Assembly (NCBI RefSeq): GCF_031157275.1
Contig: NZ_JAVIFW010000022.1
Location: forward strand, 62,001-126,000
Direction of reading: 5' to 3'
Source of the DNA: Streptomyces sp. LHD-70
Lineage (GTDB): Bacteria; Actinomycetota; Actinomycetes; Streptomycetales; Streptomycetaceae
Length of the DNA: 64,000 nt
In this document: positions 17,702-27,592 of the stretch, piece by piece
How positions within the stretch are numbered: position 1 is the stretch's first letter
Layout: each line of letters begins with the position of its first letter
Notes under the pieces: generated by a model
Told to the model about the DNA's origin: nothing
Seen by the model: the letters and a program-made list of their open reading frames with translations, nothing else
Databases searched by the model: none
Position numbers and translations under genes: made by a program

Positions 17702-18619
17702 ATGAGCGCCCAGCAGTTCACCGGCATCCTCGCCGCCGTCGTCACCCCCTTCACCGCGGACGGCTCCGCCATCGACGCCGACGGTGTGAAGCGCCAGGCC
17801 GAGCACATCATCGGCGGCGGCGTCCACGGCCTCGTCCCCGGCGGCAGCACCGGCGAGTTCGGCGCCCTGACCGTCAACGAGCGCAAGCAGACGACCGAGT
17901 TGTACGTGGAGGCCGCCGCCGGACGCGTCCCGGTGGTCGCCGGCACCGGTGCGCTGAGCACGGCCGAGACCGTGGAGCTGAGCGTCCACGCGGAGAAGGC
18001 CGGTGCGGACGCCGTGATGATCGTGCCGCCGTTCTACGACGCCCCGTCCTTCGAGGAGCTCCTCGCCTTCTACGGCGACGTCTCCGAGGCGATCGACATC
18101 CCGATCATGTACTACAACATCCCCTCCGCCACCGGCGTCCACCTCACCCCCGAGCAGCTCGCGGAGCTGGGCCGCAAGACCCGCGTGACCTCGTACAAGG
18201 ACACCGGCGGTGACTTCGCCTGGTTCTCGGCCGTCAAGGAGCAGCACGCGCCGGACATCACGGCCCTCAACGGCTGGGACACCCTCACCTTCGCCGCCCT
18301 CGCGAGCGGCGCGAAGGCCGGCGTCTGGGGCACGGCGAGCGTGATCCCGCGCCTCTGCGCCGACCTGTACGAGGCCGTCGCCGTCCGCGGCGACCTCGTG
18401 GCCGGACGGGAGCTGTGGTCGAAGATCTTCCCGATCTGCCGGTTCCTGGAGTCCCACAACTACGCCTGCGGCATCAAGACCGGTGTCGAGCTCGTCGGCG
18501 TGAGCGCAGGACCGACCCGTCGCCCGGTGCTGCCGCTGGCGCCGGAGCACCGCGAGGAGTTCCGTGCGCTGCTCGCCGCCGCGGGCGTCGAGACCGTGGC
18601 CGAGCAGGTGGCCGCGTAA
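17702..18619 (+). CDS. DapA-family 1-pyrroline-4-hydroxy-2-carboxylate deaminase
   Basis: This 305-residue class I aldolase-fold enzyme of the DapA/NAL superfamily has the GGSTGEFGAL substrate loop near residue 45, the catalytic Tyr in MYYNIPSATG near residue 138 and the Schiff-base Lys in VTSYKDTGGD near residue 167. In this context the likely reaction is removal of water and ammonia from 1-pyrroline-4-hydroxy-2-carboxylate to give 2,5-dioxopentanoate. The start at 17702 follows CAGGAGACC. Its stop overlaps the next start (TAATG), so it is translationally coupled to the epimerase gene. Dihydrodipicolinate synthase itself is unlikely given the neighbours. Confidence 0.83.
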   Translation: MSAQQFTGILAAVVTPFTADGSAIDADGVKRQAEHIIGGGVHGLVPGGSTGEFGALTVNERKQTTELYVEAAAGRVPVVAGTGALSTAETVELSVHAEKAGADAVMIVPPFYDAPSFEELLAFYGDVSEAIDIPIMYYNIPSATGVHLTPEQLAELGRKTRVTSYKDTGGDFAWFSAVKEQHAPDITALNGWDTLTFAALASGAKAGVWGTASVIPRLCADLYEAVAVRGDLVAGRELWSKIFPICRFLESHNYACGIKTGVELVGVSAGPTRRPVLPLAPEHREEFRALLAAAGVETVAEQVAA

Positions 18620-19722
18620 TGTCCGCGCAGCGCGTCCACGCCATCGACGTCCACGCGGAGGGCGAGCCGGGCCGCGTGCTGATCGGCAGCCATCTGCACG
18701 TCAAGGGCGCCACGATGGCCGAACGGCTGCACTACTGCGAGAAGCACCTCGACGGGCTCCGCCGCCTGCTGCTGCGCGAGCCGCGCGGCTACCCCGCACT
18801 CTGCGGTGTGCTCGTCCTGCCTCCCGCCGATCCGTCCGCCGACTTCGGCATGGTCGTCCTGGAGCAGGGCGGGTTCCGTCCGATGTCCGGCTCCAACCTG
18901 ATCTGCGCCGTCACCGCTCTCGTGGAGACGGGCGCGGTGCCGGTCAGCGAACCGGTCACCGATCTCACCGTCGACACCGCCGTCGGACTCGTCCGCGTCC
19001 GAGCCGACGTCGAACGGGGCAAGGTCACCCGCGTCACGTTCGCCAACGTTCCCGCCTTCGTCCTCGCCCTGGACCACGTCCTGGAGCTGCCGGAATACGG
19101 ACCGGTCCCGGTCGACATCGTCTTCGGCGGGCAGTTCTACGTCCAGGCACGCGCCGTGGACCTGGGCATCCTGAGCCTGGACCCCTCCGGGGCCAAGGAG
19201 TTGGTGCGTGCCGGAGCGGTGCTACGTACGGCGGCACAGCAGCAGTTCCCGGTCAGCCACCCACAGAACCCCGGCATCAACCAGATCGCCCTCACGATGA
19301 TCCACGGCCCCTCGCCGACCCCGGGCGTCGACGGCCGGAACACCGTCGTCCTGCCCAACGGCGAGGTGAACCTGGCCGATCCGAGCACCTGGACCGGCAC
19401 GCTCGACCGTTCCCCGTGCGGCACCGGCACCAGTGCTCGGATGGCCGCGCTGCACGCGCGGGGCGAACTCGCCCTGAACACACCGTTCATCCACGAGTCG
19501 ATCATCGGCACCACCTTCACCGGCACGCTCCTGGACACCACCGGGATCGGCGGACACGAGGCCGTGCTGCCGACGATCAGCGGCCGCGGCTGGATCACCG
19601 GCTTCAGCCAGCTCGTCCTGGACGAGACCGACCCCTTCCCGCACGGCTACACGCTCGGAGACCTGTGGGGCGACGAGGCCGCCCCGACCGCCGGGCCGAC
19701 CGAGACCGAACTGGAGCACTAA
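18619..19722 (+). CDS. proline racemase-family 4-hydroxyproline 2-epimerase
   Basis: This 367-residue cofactor-independent racemase-fold protein would convert trans-4-hydroxy-L-proline to cis-4-hydroxy-D-proline, the entry step of the pathway. The first catalytic position, usually Cys in MCGHG, is Ser here (FRPMSGSNLICA, near residue 93). The second catalytic Cys is kept in DRSPCGTGTSARMA (near residue 263). VHAEGEPGRV at the N-terminus is the usual family opening. Ser/Cys members exist in the superfamily, so activity is not excluded, but the specificity could differ (3-hydroxyproline is an alternative). It overlaps both neighbours by 1 base at its start and end, a tight operon. Confidence 0.83.
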   Translation: MSAQRVHAIDVHAEGEPGRVLIGSHLHVKGATMAERLHYCEKHLDGLRRLLLREPRGYPALCGVLVLPPADPSADFGMVVLEQGGFRPMSGSNLICAVTALVETGAVPVSEPVTDLTVDTAVGLVRVRADVERGKVTRVTFANVPAFVLALDHVLELPEYGPVPVDIVFGGQFYVQARAVDLGILSLDPSGAKELVRAGAVLRTAAQQQFPVSHPQNPGINQIALTMIHGPSPTPGVDGRNTVVLPNGEVNLADPSTWTGTLDRSPCGTGTSARMAALHARGELALNTPFIHESIIGTTFTGTLLDTTGIGGHEAVLPTISGRGWITGFSQLVLDETDPFPHGYTLGDLWGDEAAPTAGPTETELEH

Positions 19723-21212
19723 TGGAAACCACCGGACTGCAGTTCATCGGCGGCAAGCGCCGCCCCGGCACGTCCGGCCGGCAATTCTCGGTGACCAACC
19801 CGGCCACCGGCGAAGTCCTGGCCACCGACACCCTGGCCGGCCCCGAGGACGTCAATGAGGCGGTCGAGGCCGCCCGCTCCGCCTTCGCCGTATGGTCGCG
19901 GACCACCCCCGCTGAACGCTCCGAGGCCATGCTGCGCTGGGCGGACATCCTGGAGTCCCGCGCCGAGGAACTCGCCCAGGCCGAGAGCCGGATCGGCGGC
20001 AAGCCGATCAAGCTGACCCGCGGCTTCGACATCCCCGGCTCGATCGACAACGTCCGCTTCTTCGCCGGTGCGGCCCGCAACCTGGAAGGCCGTGCCTCGG
20101 CGGAGTACTCCGGCGAGCACACCTCCGCCATCCGCCGCGAACCCATCGGCGTCATCGGCTCCATCGCCCCCTGGAACTACCCGCTCCAGATGGCCGCCTG
20201 GAAGATCCTCCCGGCCGTCGCCGCGGGCAACACCATCGTCCTGAAGCCGGCCGAACTCACCCCGATCACCTCGGTGTTGTTCGCCGAGGCGGCCCAGGAG
20301 GCGGGCATCCCGGACGGCGTCATCAACGTCGTCACGGGCGCCGGTTCCGTCGCCGGTCAGGCCCTGATGGGTCACCCCGACGTCGACATGGTCTCGTTCA
20401 CCGGCTCCACCGCGGTCGGCCGCCAGATCGCCGCGACCGCCGCCGGGGACGTCAAGCGCGTCCACCTCGAACTCGGCGGCAAGGCCCCCTTCGTGGTCTT
20501 CGACGACGCCGACGTGGAGGCCGCGGCCCGCGGTGCGGTGGCCGGTTCCCTGATCAACAGCGGTCAGGACTGCACCGCCGCGACCCGCGCGTACGTCCAA
20601 CGCCCCTTGTACGAGGCGTTCGTTCAGCGAGTGGCACAGCTGATGGACGGCGTACGGCTCGGCCCGGTCGACGACCCGGACACCGACATGGGGTCCCTGA
20701 TCTCCTTCCAGCAGCGCGACCGCGTCGCCGCCATGGTCGACGAGGCCCGCGAGGACGGGGCGACGATCGTGCGCGGCGGGAAGATTCCCGACGGCCCGCT
20801 GGGCCAGGCCGCGTACTACGAGCCGACGCTCATCACCGACGCGGCGCAGGACTCCGCGGTCGTTCAGCAGGAGATCTTCGGCCCGGTCCTCGTCTGCCTG
20901 CCCTTCGACAGCGACGACGAGGCCATCGAGCTGGCCAACGACACCCCGTACGGCCTCGCCGCCTCGGCCTGGACGACGAACGTCTACCGCGCAGGGCGCG
21001 CCACCCGGGAGATCCAGGCGGGCTGCGTGTGGGTCAACGACCACATCCCGATCATCAGCGAGATGCCGCACGGCGGATACAAGGCGTCCGGCTTCGGCAA
21101 GGACATGTCCGCCTACTCCTTCGAGGAGTACACCAACGTCAAGCACGTCATGACCGACATCACGGGCGACCAGCGGAAGTCCTGGCACGACGTGGTCTTC
21201 AGTAGCCGCTGA
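19722..21212 (+). CDS. aldehyde dehydrogenase, likely 2,5-dioxopentanoate dehydrogenase
   Basis: This 496-residue NAD(P)-dependent aldehyde dehydrogenase has PWNYPLQMAAWK near residue 152, KPAELTP near 178, GSTAVGRQIA near 230, the catalytic Glu in LELGGKAPF near 255 and the catalytic Cys in NSGQDCTAATRAYV near 289. By sequence it resembles aminobutyraldehyde dehydrogenases. As last gene of the hydroxyproline operon its expected job is to oxidise 2-oxoglutarate semialdehyde to 2-oxoglutarate. The ATG at 19722 overlaps the epimerase stop. A GC-rich hairpin follows the stop. Confidence 0.85.
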   Translation: METTGLQFIGGKRRPGTSGRQFSVTNPATGEVLATDTLAGPEDVNEAVEAARSAFAVWSRTTPAERSEAMLRWADILESRAEELAQAESRIGGKPIKLTRGFDIPGSIDNVRFFAGAARNLEGRASAEYSGEHTSAIRREPIGVIGSIAPWNYPLQMAAWKILPAVAAGNTIVLKPAELTPITSVLFAEAAQEAGIPDGVINVVTGAGSVAGQALMGHPDVDMVSFTGSTAVGRQIAATAAGDVKRVHLELGGKAPFVVFDDADVEAAARGAVAGSLINSGQDCTAATRAYVQRPLYEAFVQRVAQLMDGVRLGPVDDPDTDMGSLISFQQRDRVAAMVDEAREDGATIVRGGKIPDGPLGQAAYYEPTLITDAAQDSAVVQQEIFGPVLVCLPFDSDDEAIELANDTPYGLAASAWTTNVYRAGRATREIQAGCVWVNDHIPIISEMPHGGYKASGFGKDMSAYSFEEYTNVKHVMTDITGDQRKSWHDVVFSSR

Positions 21213-21542
21213 CCTACGCGGCGCGGCGCGCTTCGCGCATCTGAGCGGGGGCGGCCCCGGCAAGGCGGCCGCCCCTCCCGGACGCACCCGTCCAACGGCC
21301 CCTACTTTCCATACTCCCCATGAGTTCTGGGCCACCGACCCTGGGGCGGACCCGTGGACACCCCCACCGATCCCGCGCCGAACAGCCCATGAGCAGCGGA
21401 CAGCGCCCTCGGGCCCATGCTCGATCACCTTCCTTGAGCAACTGGCTGCCAGAGCTGAGCCGATGCATTCGCGGCGCTTCCGTGACAGGACGGGACGCCT
21501 CTCAGGAGACAAGGACGTCTCCGCACGCAAAGGGAGCATCAC
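21213..21542. other. gap between hydroxyproline operon and symporter gene
   Basis: These 330 bases hold the operon terminator near the left end and the leader of the symporter gene. No CAGATTGT-type half-site is seen here, so the symporter is not obviously controlled by the same regulator. Confidence 0.5.
21247..21276 (+). terminator. terminator hairpin of the hydroxyproline operon
   Basis: GGGGGCGGCC pairs with GGCGGCCGCCCC across a short loop, about 35 bases after the last stop. There is no T run. Confidence 0.6.
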
Positions 21543-22988
21543 ATGGAAAGTCTCCTCAGCACCATCTATGACCTCATCTGGAATCCACTGGTCTACGTCA
21601 CGCTGGTGACTGGATTCGTCTACACCGTTGCTACACGGGGCGTGCAGGTGAGACATCTGCCAGGAATGGTCAAGTGCCTCTTCGGACGCGCTGATTCGGA
21701 TACCGGTACTTCTTCCTTCCAAGCTTTTGCCATGGCGCTGGGCGGCCGGGTCGGCGTGGGCAATATCGCGGGTGTCGCCACCGCGATCGCCGCCGGTGGA
21801 CCTGGTGCGCTTTTCTGGATGATCGCCACGGCCGTTCTCACTGCCTCCAGCGCATTCATCGAGGCCACACTCGGCCAGATATACAAGGTCAAGTCCGAGG
21901 GTGAGTACCGCGGTGGTATTCCCTGGTACATCGAAAAGGGCCTCGGGCTGAAGTGGCTCGCGGTCGCGGCCGCCGGCGTGGCAGTCCTCTGCTACTCGCT
22001 GCTGATTCCCGGTGTGCAGTCCTCCACCATCGTCACCTCCCTGGACGCCTCGTTCGGCGTGCCGACATGGCTGTCCGGACTGATCCTGGTCGGGCTCCTG
22101 GGGTTCGTGGTCTTCGGCGGTACGAAGCGCATCGCCGCGTTCGCGGAGAAGGTCGTCCCGATGATGGCCGCCTGCTACGTGCTGCTCGCCGTCATCGTCC
22201 TGTCCGCGAACTTCGGCGAGATCCCTGAGGTCGTACGCGTGGTCATGGCCTCGGCGTTCGGAACCGACGCCGTCTTCGGCGGGATGATCGGCGCCGCCGT
22301 TGCCTGGGGCGTTCGCCGCTCGCTCTACTCGAACGTGGCAGGTGTCGGCGAGGGCGGCTTCGCAGGAGCTGCCGCCTCGGTCTCCCACCCGGTGAAGCAG
22401 GGCCTGGTCCAGTCGTTCTCCGTGTACATCGACACGCTGCTCGTCTGCACGGCAACCGGCGTCATGATCCTCTCCACCGGGGCGTACAACATCCTGCCCG
22501 AGGGAAAGCCGCCGCTCGTCGAGAACCTGCCGGGTGTGGAAGCAGGTGCGGGCTTCACACAGGCCGCTATCGACAGGGCCCTGCCGGGAGCTGACTTCGG
22601 CTCCGGCATCGTGGCCATCGCCATCTTCTTCTTCGCCTTCACGTCGTTGATGTCGTACTTCTACTACGGCGTGACGAACATCGTTTACCTCACCGGCAGT
22701 TCGCGAGGAATTCCGGCCCGCATCGTGCAGGCCGTGGTCCTTCTGTCCGCTTACCTCGGTACGGTCCGCAGCACCGAACTCGTCTGGCAGCTCGGCGACA
22801 TCGGATATGGACTCATCGCCTGGTTCAACATGATTGCCATAGCCCTGCTTCTGCCCATCTCGCTCCGTGCCCTGCGGGATTACGAACGCCAGAAGAAGGA
22901 CGGTCTTGACCCGGTCTTCGACCCGGTCCGCGCCGGCATCAAGGGAGCATCCTTCTGGGAGTCCAGCGATGCCCCGGTCAGGCGGTGA
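21543..22988 (+). CDS. alanine/glycine:cation symporter family transporter
   Basis: This 481-residue Na+-coupled amino acid symporter of the AGCS family has about 10-11 hydrophobic helices. Family stretches are FQAFAMALGGRVGVGNIAGVATAI near residue 60, IEATLGQIYKV near 108, and RRSLYSNVAGVGEGGFAGAAA near 260, where family members usually read SNEAGMGSAP. The changed stretch may reflect another substrate. Position directly after the hydroxyproline operon suggests uptake of hydroxyproline or a related amino acid, which is an inference. It starts at 21543 after a GGGAGCAT leader and ends at a strong terminator, so it is its own transcript. Confidence 0.87.
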   Translation: MESLLSTIYDLIWNPLVYVTLVTGFVYTVATRGVQVRHLPGMVKCLFGRADSDTGTSSFQAFAMALGGRVGVGNIAGVATAIAAGGPGALFWMIATAVLTASSAFIEATLGQIYKVKSEGEYRGGIPWYIEKGLGLKWLAVAAAGVAVLCYSLLIPGVQSSTIVTSLDASFGVPTWLSGLILVGLLGFVVFGGTKRIAAFAEKVVPMMAACYVLLAVIVLSANFGEIPEVVRVVMASAFGTDAVFGGMIGAAVAWGVRRSLYSNVAGVGEGGFAGAAASVSHPVKQGLVQSFSVYIDTLLVCTATGVMILSTGAYNILPEGKPPLVENLPGVEAGAGFTQAAIDRALPGADFGSGIVAIAIFFFAFTSLMSYFYYGVTNIVYLTGSSRGIPARIVQAVVLLSAYLGTVRSTELVWQLGDIGYGLIAWFNMIAIALLLPISLRALRDYERQKKDGLDPVFDPVRAGIKGASFWESSDAPVRR

Positions 22989-23011
22989 CCGCTCACATGA
23001 ACGTTGAGGGA

Positions 23012-23040
23012 GCTCGCGTCCTGAGCAGCAGGACGCGAGC
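23012..23040 (+). terminator. terminator of the symporter gene
   Basis: GCTCGCGTCCTG pairs perfectly with CAGGACGCGAGC around a 5-base loop, 23 bases after the symporter stop. Confidence 0.7.
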
Positions 23041-23094
23041 CCTCCCGGTGTCAGTCCGACGGTCCGTGAATCTGGAACGACCACGGAGGAAAGG

Positions 23095-23883
23095 ATGGAG
23101 AAGAGCATGACGGACAGCGCACTCACAGGCTCACCGTTCGCCGGACGGGCCTGTCTCGTCACTGGGGCGGGAGGCGGCATCGGCTCCGCCATCGCGCGCC
23201 GGCTGGCTCACGAAGGAGCCACCGTCGTCGTGGCCGACATCGACGAGACCGCCGCGAAGGCGGTCGTCGAGGGCATAGCGGCGGACGGCGGTACAGCCGA
23301 GGCAGCACACTTCGATCTCGGCGACGGGGAGGCGTGCCGACAGGCCGTGGACGATGCCGTGGCCCGCTACGGACGACTGGACGTCCTGGTCAACAACGCG
23401 GGCATCAACCGGCGGGGCAATCTGCTCGACCTCTCCGCACAGGACTGGGAGGCCAGCTTCGCCGTCAACGTGCATCCGCTGTTCCACCTGTGCCGGGCCG
23501 CGCTGACGCACATGGCTGCCCAGGGCGGCGGGGCGATCGTCAACACCGCTTCGCAGTGGGGGCTGCAGCCCGCGGCCGACTACATCGCCTACAACGTCAC
23601 GAAGGCCGCGGTGGTCGCCTTCACCCGCAGTCTCGCCCGCGATCACGCGCATCAAGGAGTACGGGTCAACGCCGTATGCCCGGGAGAGATCCGTACTCCC
23701 ATGCTGGAAGCGGGACTTGCGAGTTCCGGGCGCACTGTCGCCGAACTCGACTCCTTGGTGCCGTTCGGCCGGATCGGCACCCCCGAGGAGGTTGCGGCAC
23801 TCGTCGCGTTCCTGGCCTCCGACGAAGCGCCGTACATGTGCGGATCGATCGTGGAAATCACCGGAGGGCAGGCCGTCGCATGA
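23095..23883 (+). CDS. short-chain dehydrogenase/reductase
   Basis: This is a 262-residue classical SDR: TGAGGGIGSAIARRLAHEG for the cofactor (residues 22-40), VNNAGINR near 99, the catalytic Ser in NTASQWG near 150, and YxxxK in AYNVTKAAVVAFTRS near 163. The C-terminal EITGGQAV is typical of FabG-like oxidoreductases. The cofactor residue after beta-2 is Asp (VVADIDE), which points to NAD(H). GGAGGAAAGG precedes the ATG at 23095. It overlaps the next SDR gene by ATGA, so the two are coupled. The substrate is unknown. Confidence 0.87.
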   Translation: MEKSMTDSALTGSPFAGRACLVTGAGGGIGSAIARRLAHEGATVVVADIDETAAKAVVEGIAADGGTAEAAHFDLGDGEACRQAVDDAVARYGRLDVLVNNAGINRRGNLLDLSAQDWEASFAVNVHPLFHLCRAALTHMAAQGGGAIVNTASQWGLQPAADYIAYNVTKAAVVAFTRSLARDHAHQGVRVNAVCPGEIRTPMLEAGLASSGRTVAELDSLVPFGRIGTPEEVAALVAFLASDEAPYMCGSIVEITGGQAVA

Positions 23884-24637
23884 GTACGAACACGCCTTCA
23901 CAGCAAGGGCTTCTCACTGGGAAGACCGTTCTCGTCACGGGTGCCTCGCGCGGCATCGGACGTGCAACCGCACTCGCCGCCCACCGGGAAGGCGCCCACG
24001 TCCTGGCCCACTGGGCGAGCGACAAGGGGGCGGCGGACGAGCTGCAGGACCTCCTGGGAGACCGCGGTCACTTGGTCCGCGCCGACCTGCGACGGCCCGA
24101 CGAGACCGAGGCCCTGTGGCGCCAGGCGCTCGCCTGGCGCGGCCGCATCGACGTACTGGTCAACAACGCGGGAGCATGGCTGAGTTCACCTCTGGCCGAC
24201 CGAGCAGAGTGGGACCGGGGCTGGGTCGACAACCTGGCGCTCAACCTCACCGGCCCGGCAGACCTCAGCCGCAATGCCGTGCTCCACTTCCGCGAACACG
24301 GCGGCGGCACCATCGTGAGCGTATCCAGCCGCTCCGCCCATCGCGGCGACGACGCGGACCACCTGGCCTACGGCGCCGCGAAAGCGGGACTCCTCGCTCT
24401 CACCAAGGGCATCGCGCGCGGCTACGGGCCGAGGGGGTTCTCGCGTACGCCATTACCCCCGGCTGGGTGGCTACCGACTTGGCAGCGGCCGGTACGGCGG
24501 ACGCCTCCGGCGTGCCCCTGGGCGAGGTGACGCCTCCGCAGGACGTAGCGGAGATGATCACCTTCCTGGCCTCCGGCCGCTCGCGGCACACCACGGGGGC
24601 GACCATCGACATCACGGGCGCGGACTACGTCCGGTGA
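23880..24637 (+). pseudogene. second short-chain dehydrogenase, single-base frameshift
   Basis: This is an SDR of about 252 residues if repaired. The N-terminal part reads normally: VTGASRGIGRATALAAHREG, VNNAGAW, SVSSRSAHRG and AYGAAKAGLLALTKG with YxxxK. At about 24432 the frame is lost, and the rest (VLAYAITPGWVATDLAAAG to TTGATIDITGADYV) continues in another frame to 24637. Adding one G, so that CCGAG becomes CCGGAG, restores GYGPEGVLAYAITPGW exactly. Everything else is intact, so the lesion is either very recent or a sequencing error. Start ATG overlaps the upstream SDR stop. Confidence 0.8.
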
Positions 24638-24712
24638 CTGAGCTCGCGTGACCGGGCTGGGCTGCTGAGTTGAACCGCCGACGCGGTGAGCCGAGTGCGG
24701 TTGCTCCTGAGG

Positions 24713-24746
24713 GGTGGGCTTCGGGCCGTGCGGCTCGAAGCCCACT
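24713..24746 (+). terminator. hairpin after the SDR pair
   Basis: GTGGGCTTCGGGCC pairs with GGCTCGAAGCCCAC around GTGC with one mismatch, about 75 bases after the second SDR stop. Confidence 0.65.
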
Positions 24747-24816
24747 CACCTGCGTCCTGTGCCAGACCTCGTCGGCGCCACCACCCGAGCCGATCCCGCG
24801 GTGGTAGATATAAGTC

Positions 24817-27574
24817 ATGAACAGCACATTTGGTCGAAATCTCCCTCGATCATTGCTGAACCTGCGCAGTGCCGCCGGACAGGTATTCCTGTTGCAGATC
24901 GTGATCGTGGTGCTGTTGGTCGCGGCCGCGGTGACGGCCCAGGTGCTCCAGGCGAGGAACGACGTCGCGCGGGAGGCCCGGCAGCGGTCGGTGTCCGTGG
25001 CGCAGACGTTCGCGAACGCCCCGGGCACGGTCCAGGCACTGGACAGTGCGGACCCGACGGCAGTGCTGCAGCCGCGCGCCGAGGCGGCCCGGAAGGCGGC
25101 TGACGTCGACTTCGTCGTCGTCACGGACACCGAGGGAATCCGCTACACGCAGCCCGATCCGAGTTTCATCGGAAAGAAGTTCATCGGCACCATCGAACCG
25201 GCCCTCGAAGGCGGCGTCGTCGTCGAGGACACCGCCGGACCCGTGGCAAGCGGATGGACCGAGTCCGTCCAGGCCGTGGTCCCGGTGTTCGGTCCCGGCG
25301 GTTCGGTCGTCGGCCTGGTCTCCGCCGGAGTCACGGTCGGAAGCTCCAGCGGCCTGGTCGAACGGCAGATGCCGATCATCCTGGGCACCGGTGCGGCCGC
25401 GCTTGCAGTGGCGACCGGCGGGGCAGCCGCGATCAGCAGGCGATTGCGCCGGCAGACCCACGGCCTGGGGCCGGCCGAGATGACGCGGATGTACGAGCAC
25501 CATGACGCGGTGCTGCATTCCGCACGGGAGGGAGTGCTGATCGTCGACGCCGACGGTCGGCTCCTCCTGGCCAACGACGAGTCGCGACGGCTCCTGGACC
25601 TTCCGGCGGACGCCGAACAGCGGCCCGTGACAGACCTGGGACTGGACGAGGAGATGGCAGGGCTGCTGGCGTCGGGGGAACCGGTCACGGATGAGGTGCA
25701 TCTGGCCGGGGACCGGTTGCTGGCCGTGAACATCCGGCCCACGAAGCCGGCCGGCGGCCCAGCCGGCAGCGCGGTGACACTGCGGGACACCACGGAACTG
25801 GCGACGGTCACCGGGCGGGCGGAAGTGGCGCGGGAACGGCTGAAGCTCCTGTACGACGCGGGGTTGCGGGTCGGTACCACGCTGGACGTCGTGCGAACGA
25901 CGGAGGAGCTGGCGGAGGTCGCGGTGCCGCGGTTCGCCGACACCGCCGTCGTGGACCTCCTGGACGCCGTCGTACGGGGACAGGAACCGGAACGGGAGGC
26001 GCGGCAGCGGATGCGGCGTACGGCGGTCAGCGGCGACGAGCGGACGCTGCCCCTCTATCCGGTCGGAGAGCTCATCACCTTCCTGCCGTCGACTCCGCAG
26101 ATGCGCGCCATGGAGTCGGGGCGGGCGGTCCTGGAGTCGGATCTGCGCCGCGCGAAGGGCCTGCGGGAGCAGGACCCGGAACGGGCGCGCAAGGCTTTCG
26201 AGTACGGGTTCCACTCGCTGGTGACCGTTCCCCTGCAGGCCCGCGGGGTGGTGCTCGGGATGGTGAGCTTCTGGCGGGCCGGGGATGCGCCGCCCTTCGA
26301 GGAGGAAGACCTCTCCTTCGCCGATGAGTTGGCGGCGCGGGCCGCGATCTGCGTCGACAACGCGCGCCGGTTCACACGGGAGCACGCCACGGCCGTGGCG
26401 CTCCAGCGCCGGCTGCTGCCTCGCGGACTGCCCGAACAGGACGCTGTCGAGGTTGCCTGGCGGTATCTCCCCGCTGAGGCGGGAGTGGGCGGCGACTGGT
26501 TCGACGTCATCCCGCTGTCCGGAGCCCGGGTAGCTCTGGTGGTCGGCGACGTGGTCGGCCACGGTCTGCACGCCGCCGCGACCATGGGACGGCTGCGCAC
26601 CGCCGTACACAACTTCTCGGCCCTGGACATGGAACCGGGCGAACTCCTCGCCCACCTCGACGACCTGGTCACCCGGATCGACAGCGAGGAGAACACCGTC
26701 GACGGCACGGAGGGCCGGGAGTACGAGCAGGTGACCGGCGCGACGTGCCTGTACGCGATCTACGACCCGGTCACCGGACTGTGCACCGTGGCCCGCGCGG
26801 GACACCCGGCCCCGGCCGTGTCGTATCCCGACGGCGCAGTCACGTACCCCGACGTGCCGGCCTCGCCGCCGCTCGGCGTGGGCGGGCACCCCTTCGAGGC
26901 AGTCGAGCTGCGCCTGCCCGAGGGCTCACAACTGGTGCTCTACACGGACGGTCTGGTGGAGAGCCGCGACCGCGACATCGGCACCGGCCTCGACGTGCTG
27001 CGGGCCGGCGCTGGAGAGCGCGGTGGGCCGTACGCCGGAAGAGACGTGCCGCGCGGCGATCGAGGCGACGTTGCCGGCCCACGCGACCGACGACGTGGCC
27101 CTGTTGGTGGCCCGGACGCGCCTGCTCGAGCCGTCCAAGGTGGCGGAATGGGATGTGCCGCAGGATCCCGCGGAGGTGGCGCCGGTGCGTGCGCAGTGCG
27201 TGGCGCGCCTGCGGGAGTGGGGCCTGGAGGACATCGGGTTCGCCGCGGAGCTGATCCTCAGCGAGCTGATCACGAACGCGGTCCGGTACGGAGCCCGGCC
27301 GATCAAGGTGCGGCTCCTGTACGGCCGCACCTTGATCTGCGAAGTCTCCGACGGCTCCAGCACATCCCCGCACCTGCGCCTGGCCAAGACCACGGACGAG
27401 GGCGGGCGCGGGCTGTTCCTGGTGGCCCAGTTCGCCCGTCGCTGGGGAACCCGGTACACACCGGCCGGCAAGGTCATCTGGACCGAACAGCCCCTCCACA
27501 ACGGCGCATCCGCCCCCGCGAGCGACACCCCGGCCGACGTCCTCCTCGACCAGTTCGACGACCTCGACTTCTGA
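24817..27574 (+). pseudogene. membrane-anchored SpoIIE phosphatase with C-terminal ATPase domain, frameshifted
   Basis: This is a multidomain anti-sigma-pathway regulator of about 918 codons. In order it has an N-terminal membrane helix (residues 28-45), an extracytoplasmic CitA/DcuS-like sensor (FVVVTDTEGIRYTQPDPSFIGKKF), a second hydrophobic segment near residue 195, a PAS domain (VLIVDADGRLLLANDESRRLL), a GAF domain (360-510), and a SpoIIE PP2C domain with GGDWFDVIPL, GDVVGHGLHAAATMG and YTDGLVESRDRD. The frame breaks at about 27010. The remaining PP2C motif (TDDVALLV) and an RsbW-type ATPase (ELILSELITNAVRYGA, DEGGRGLFLVAQ) continue in another frame to 27574. One extra G in CGGGCCGGCGCTG explains it. 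A GTG at 27023 could start the second part alone. Confidence 0.8.
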
Positions 27575-27592
27575 CGAGGCACAGGAAACGAC

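Noticed and set aside
18564..19720. A long open frame overlapping the epimerase gene in another register, rich in Arg and Pro
   Set aside because: Its composition is the usual product of reading high-GC codons out of frame; only its 3-prime part, from 19722, is a real gene.
19719..23192. A 1157-codon antisense open frame under the dehydrogenase, symporter and SDR genes
   Set aside because: It mirrors well-supported genes on the other strand, has no family motifs and no ribosome site; long antisense frames are expected at this GC content.
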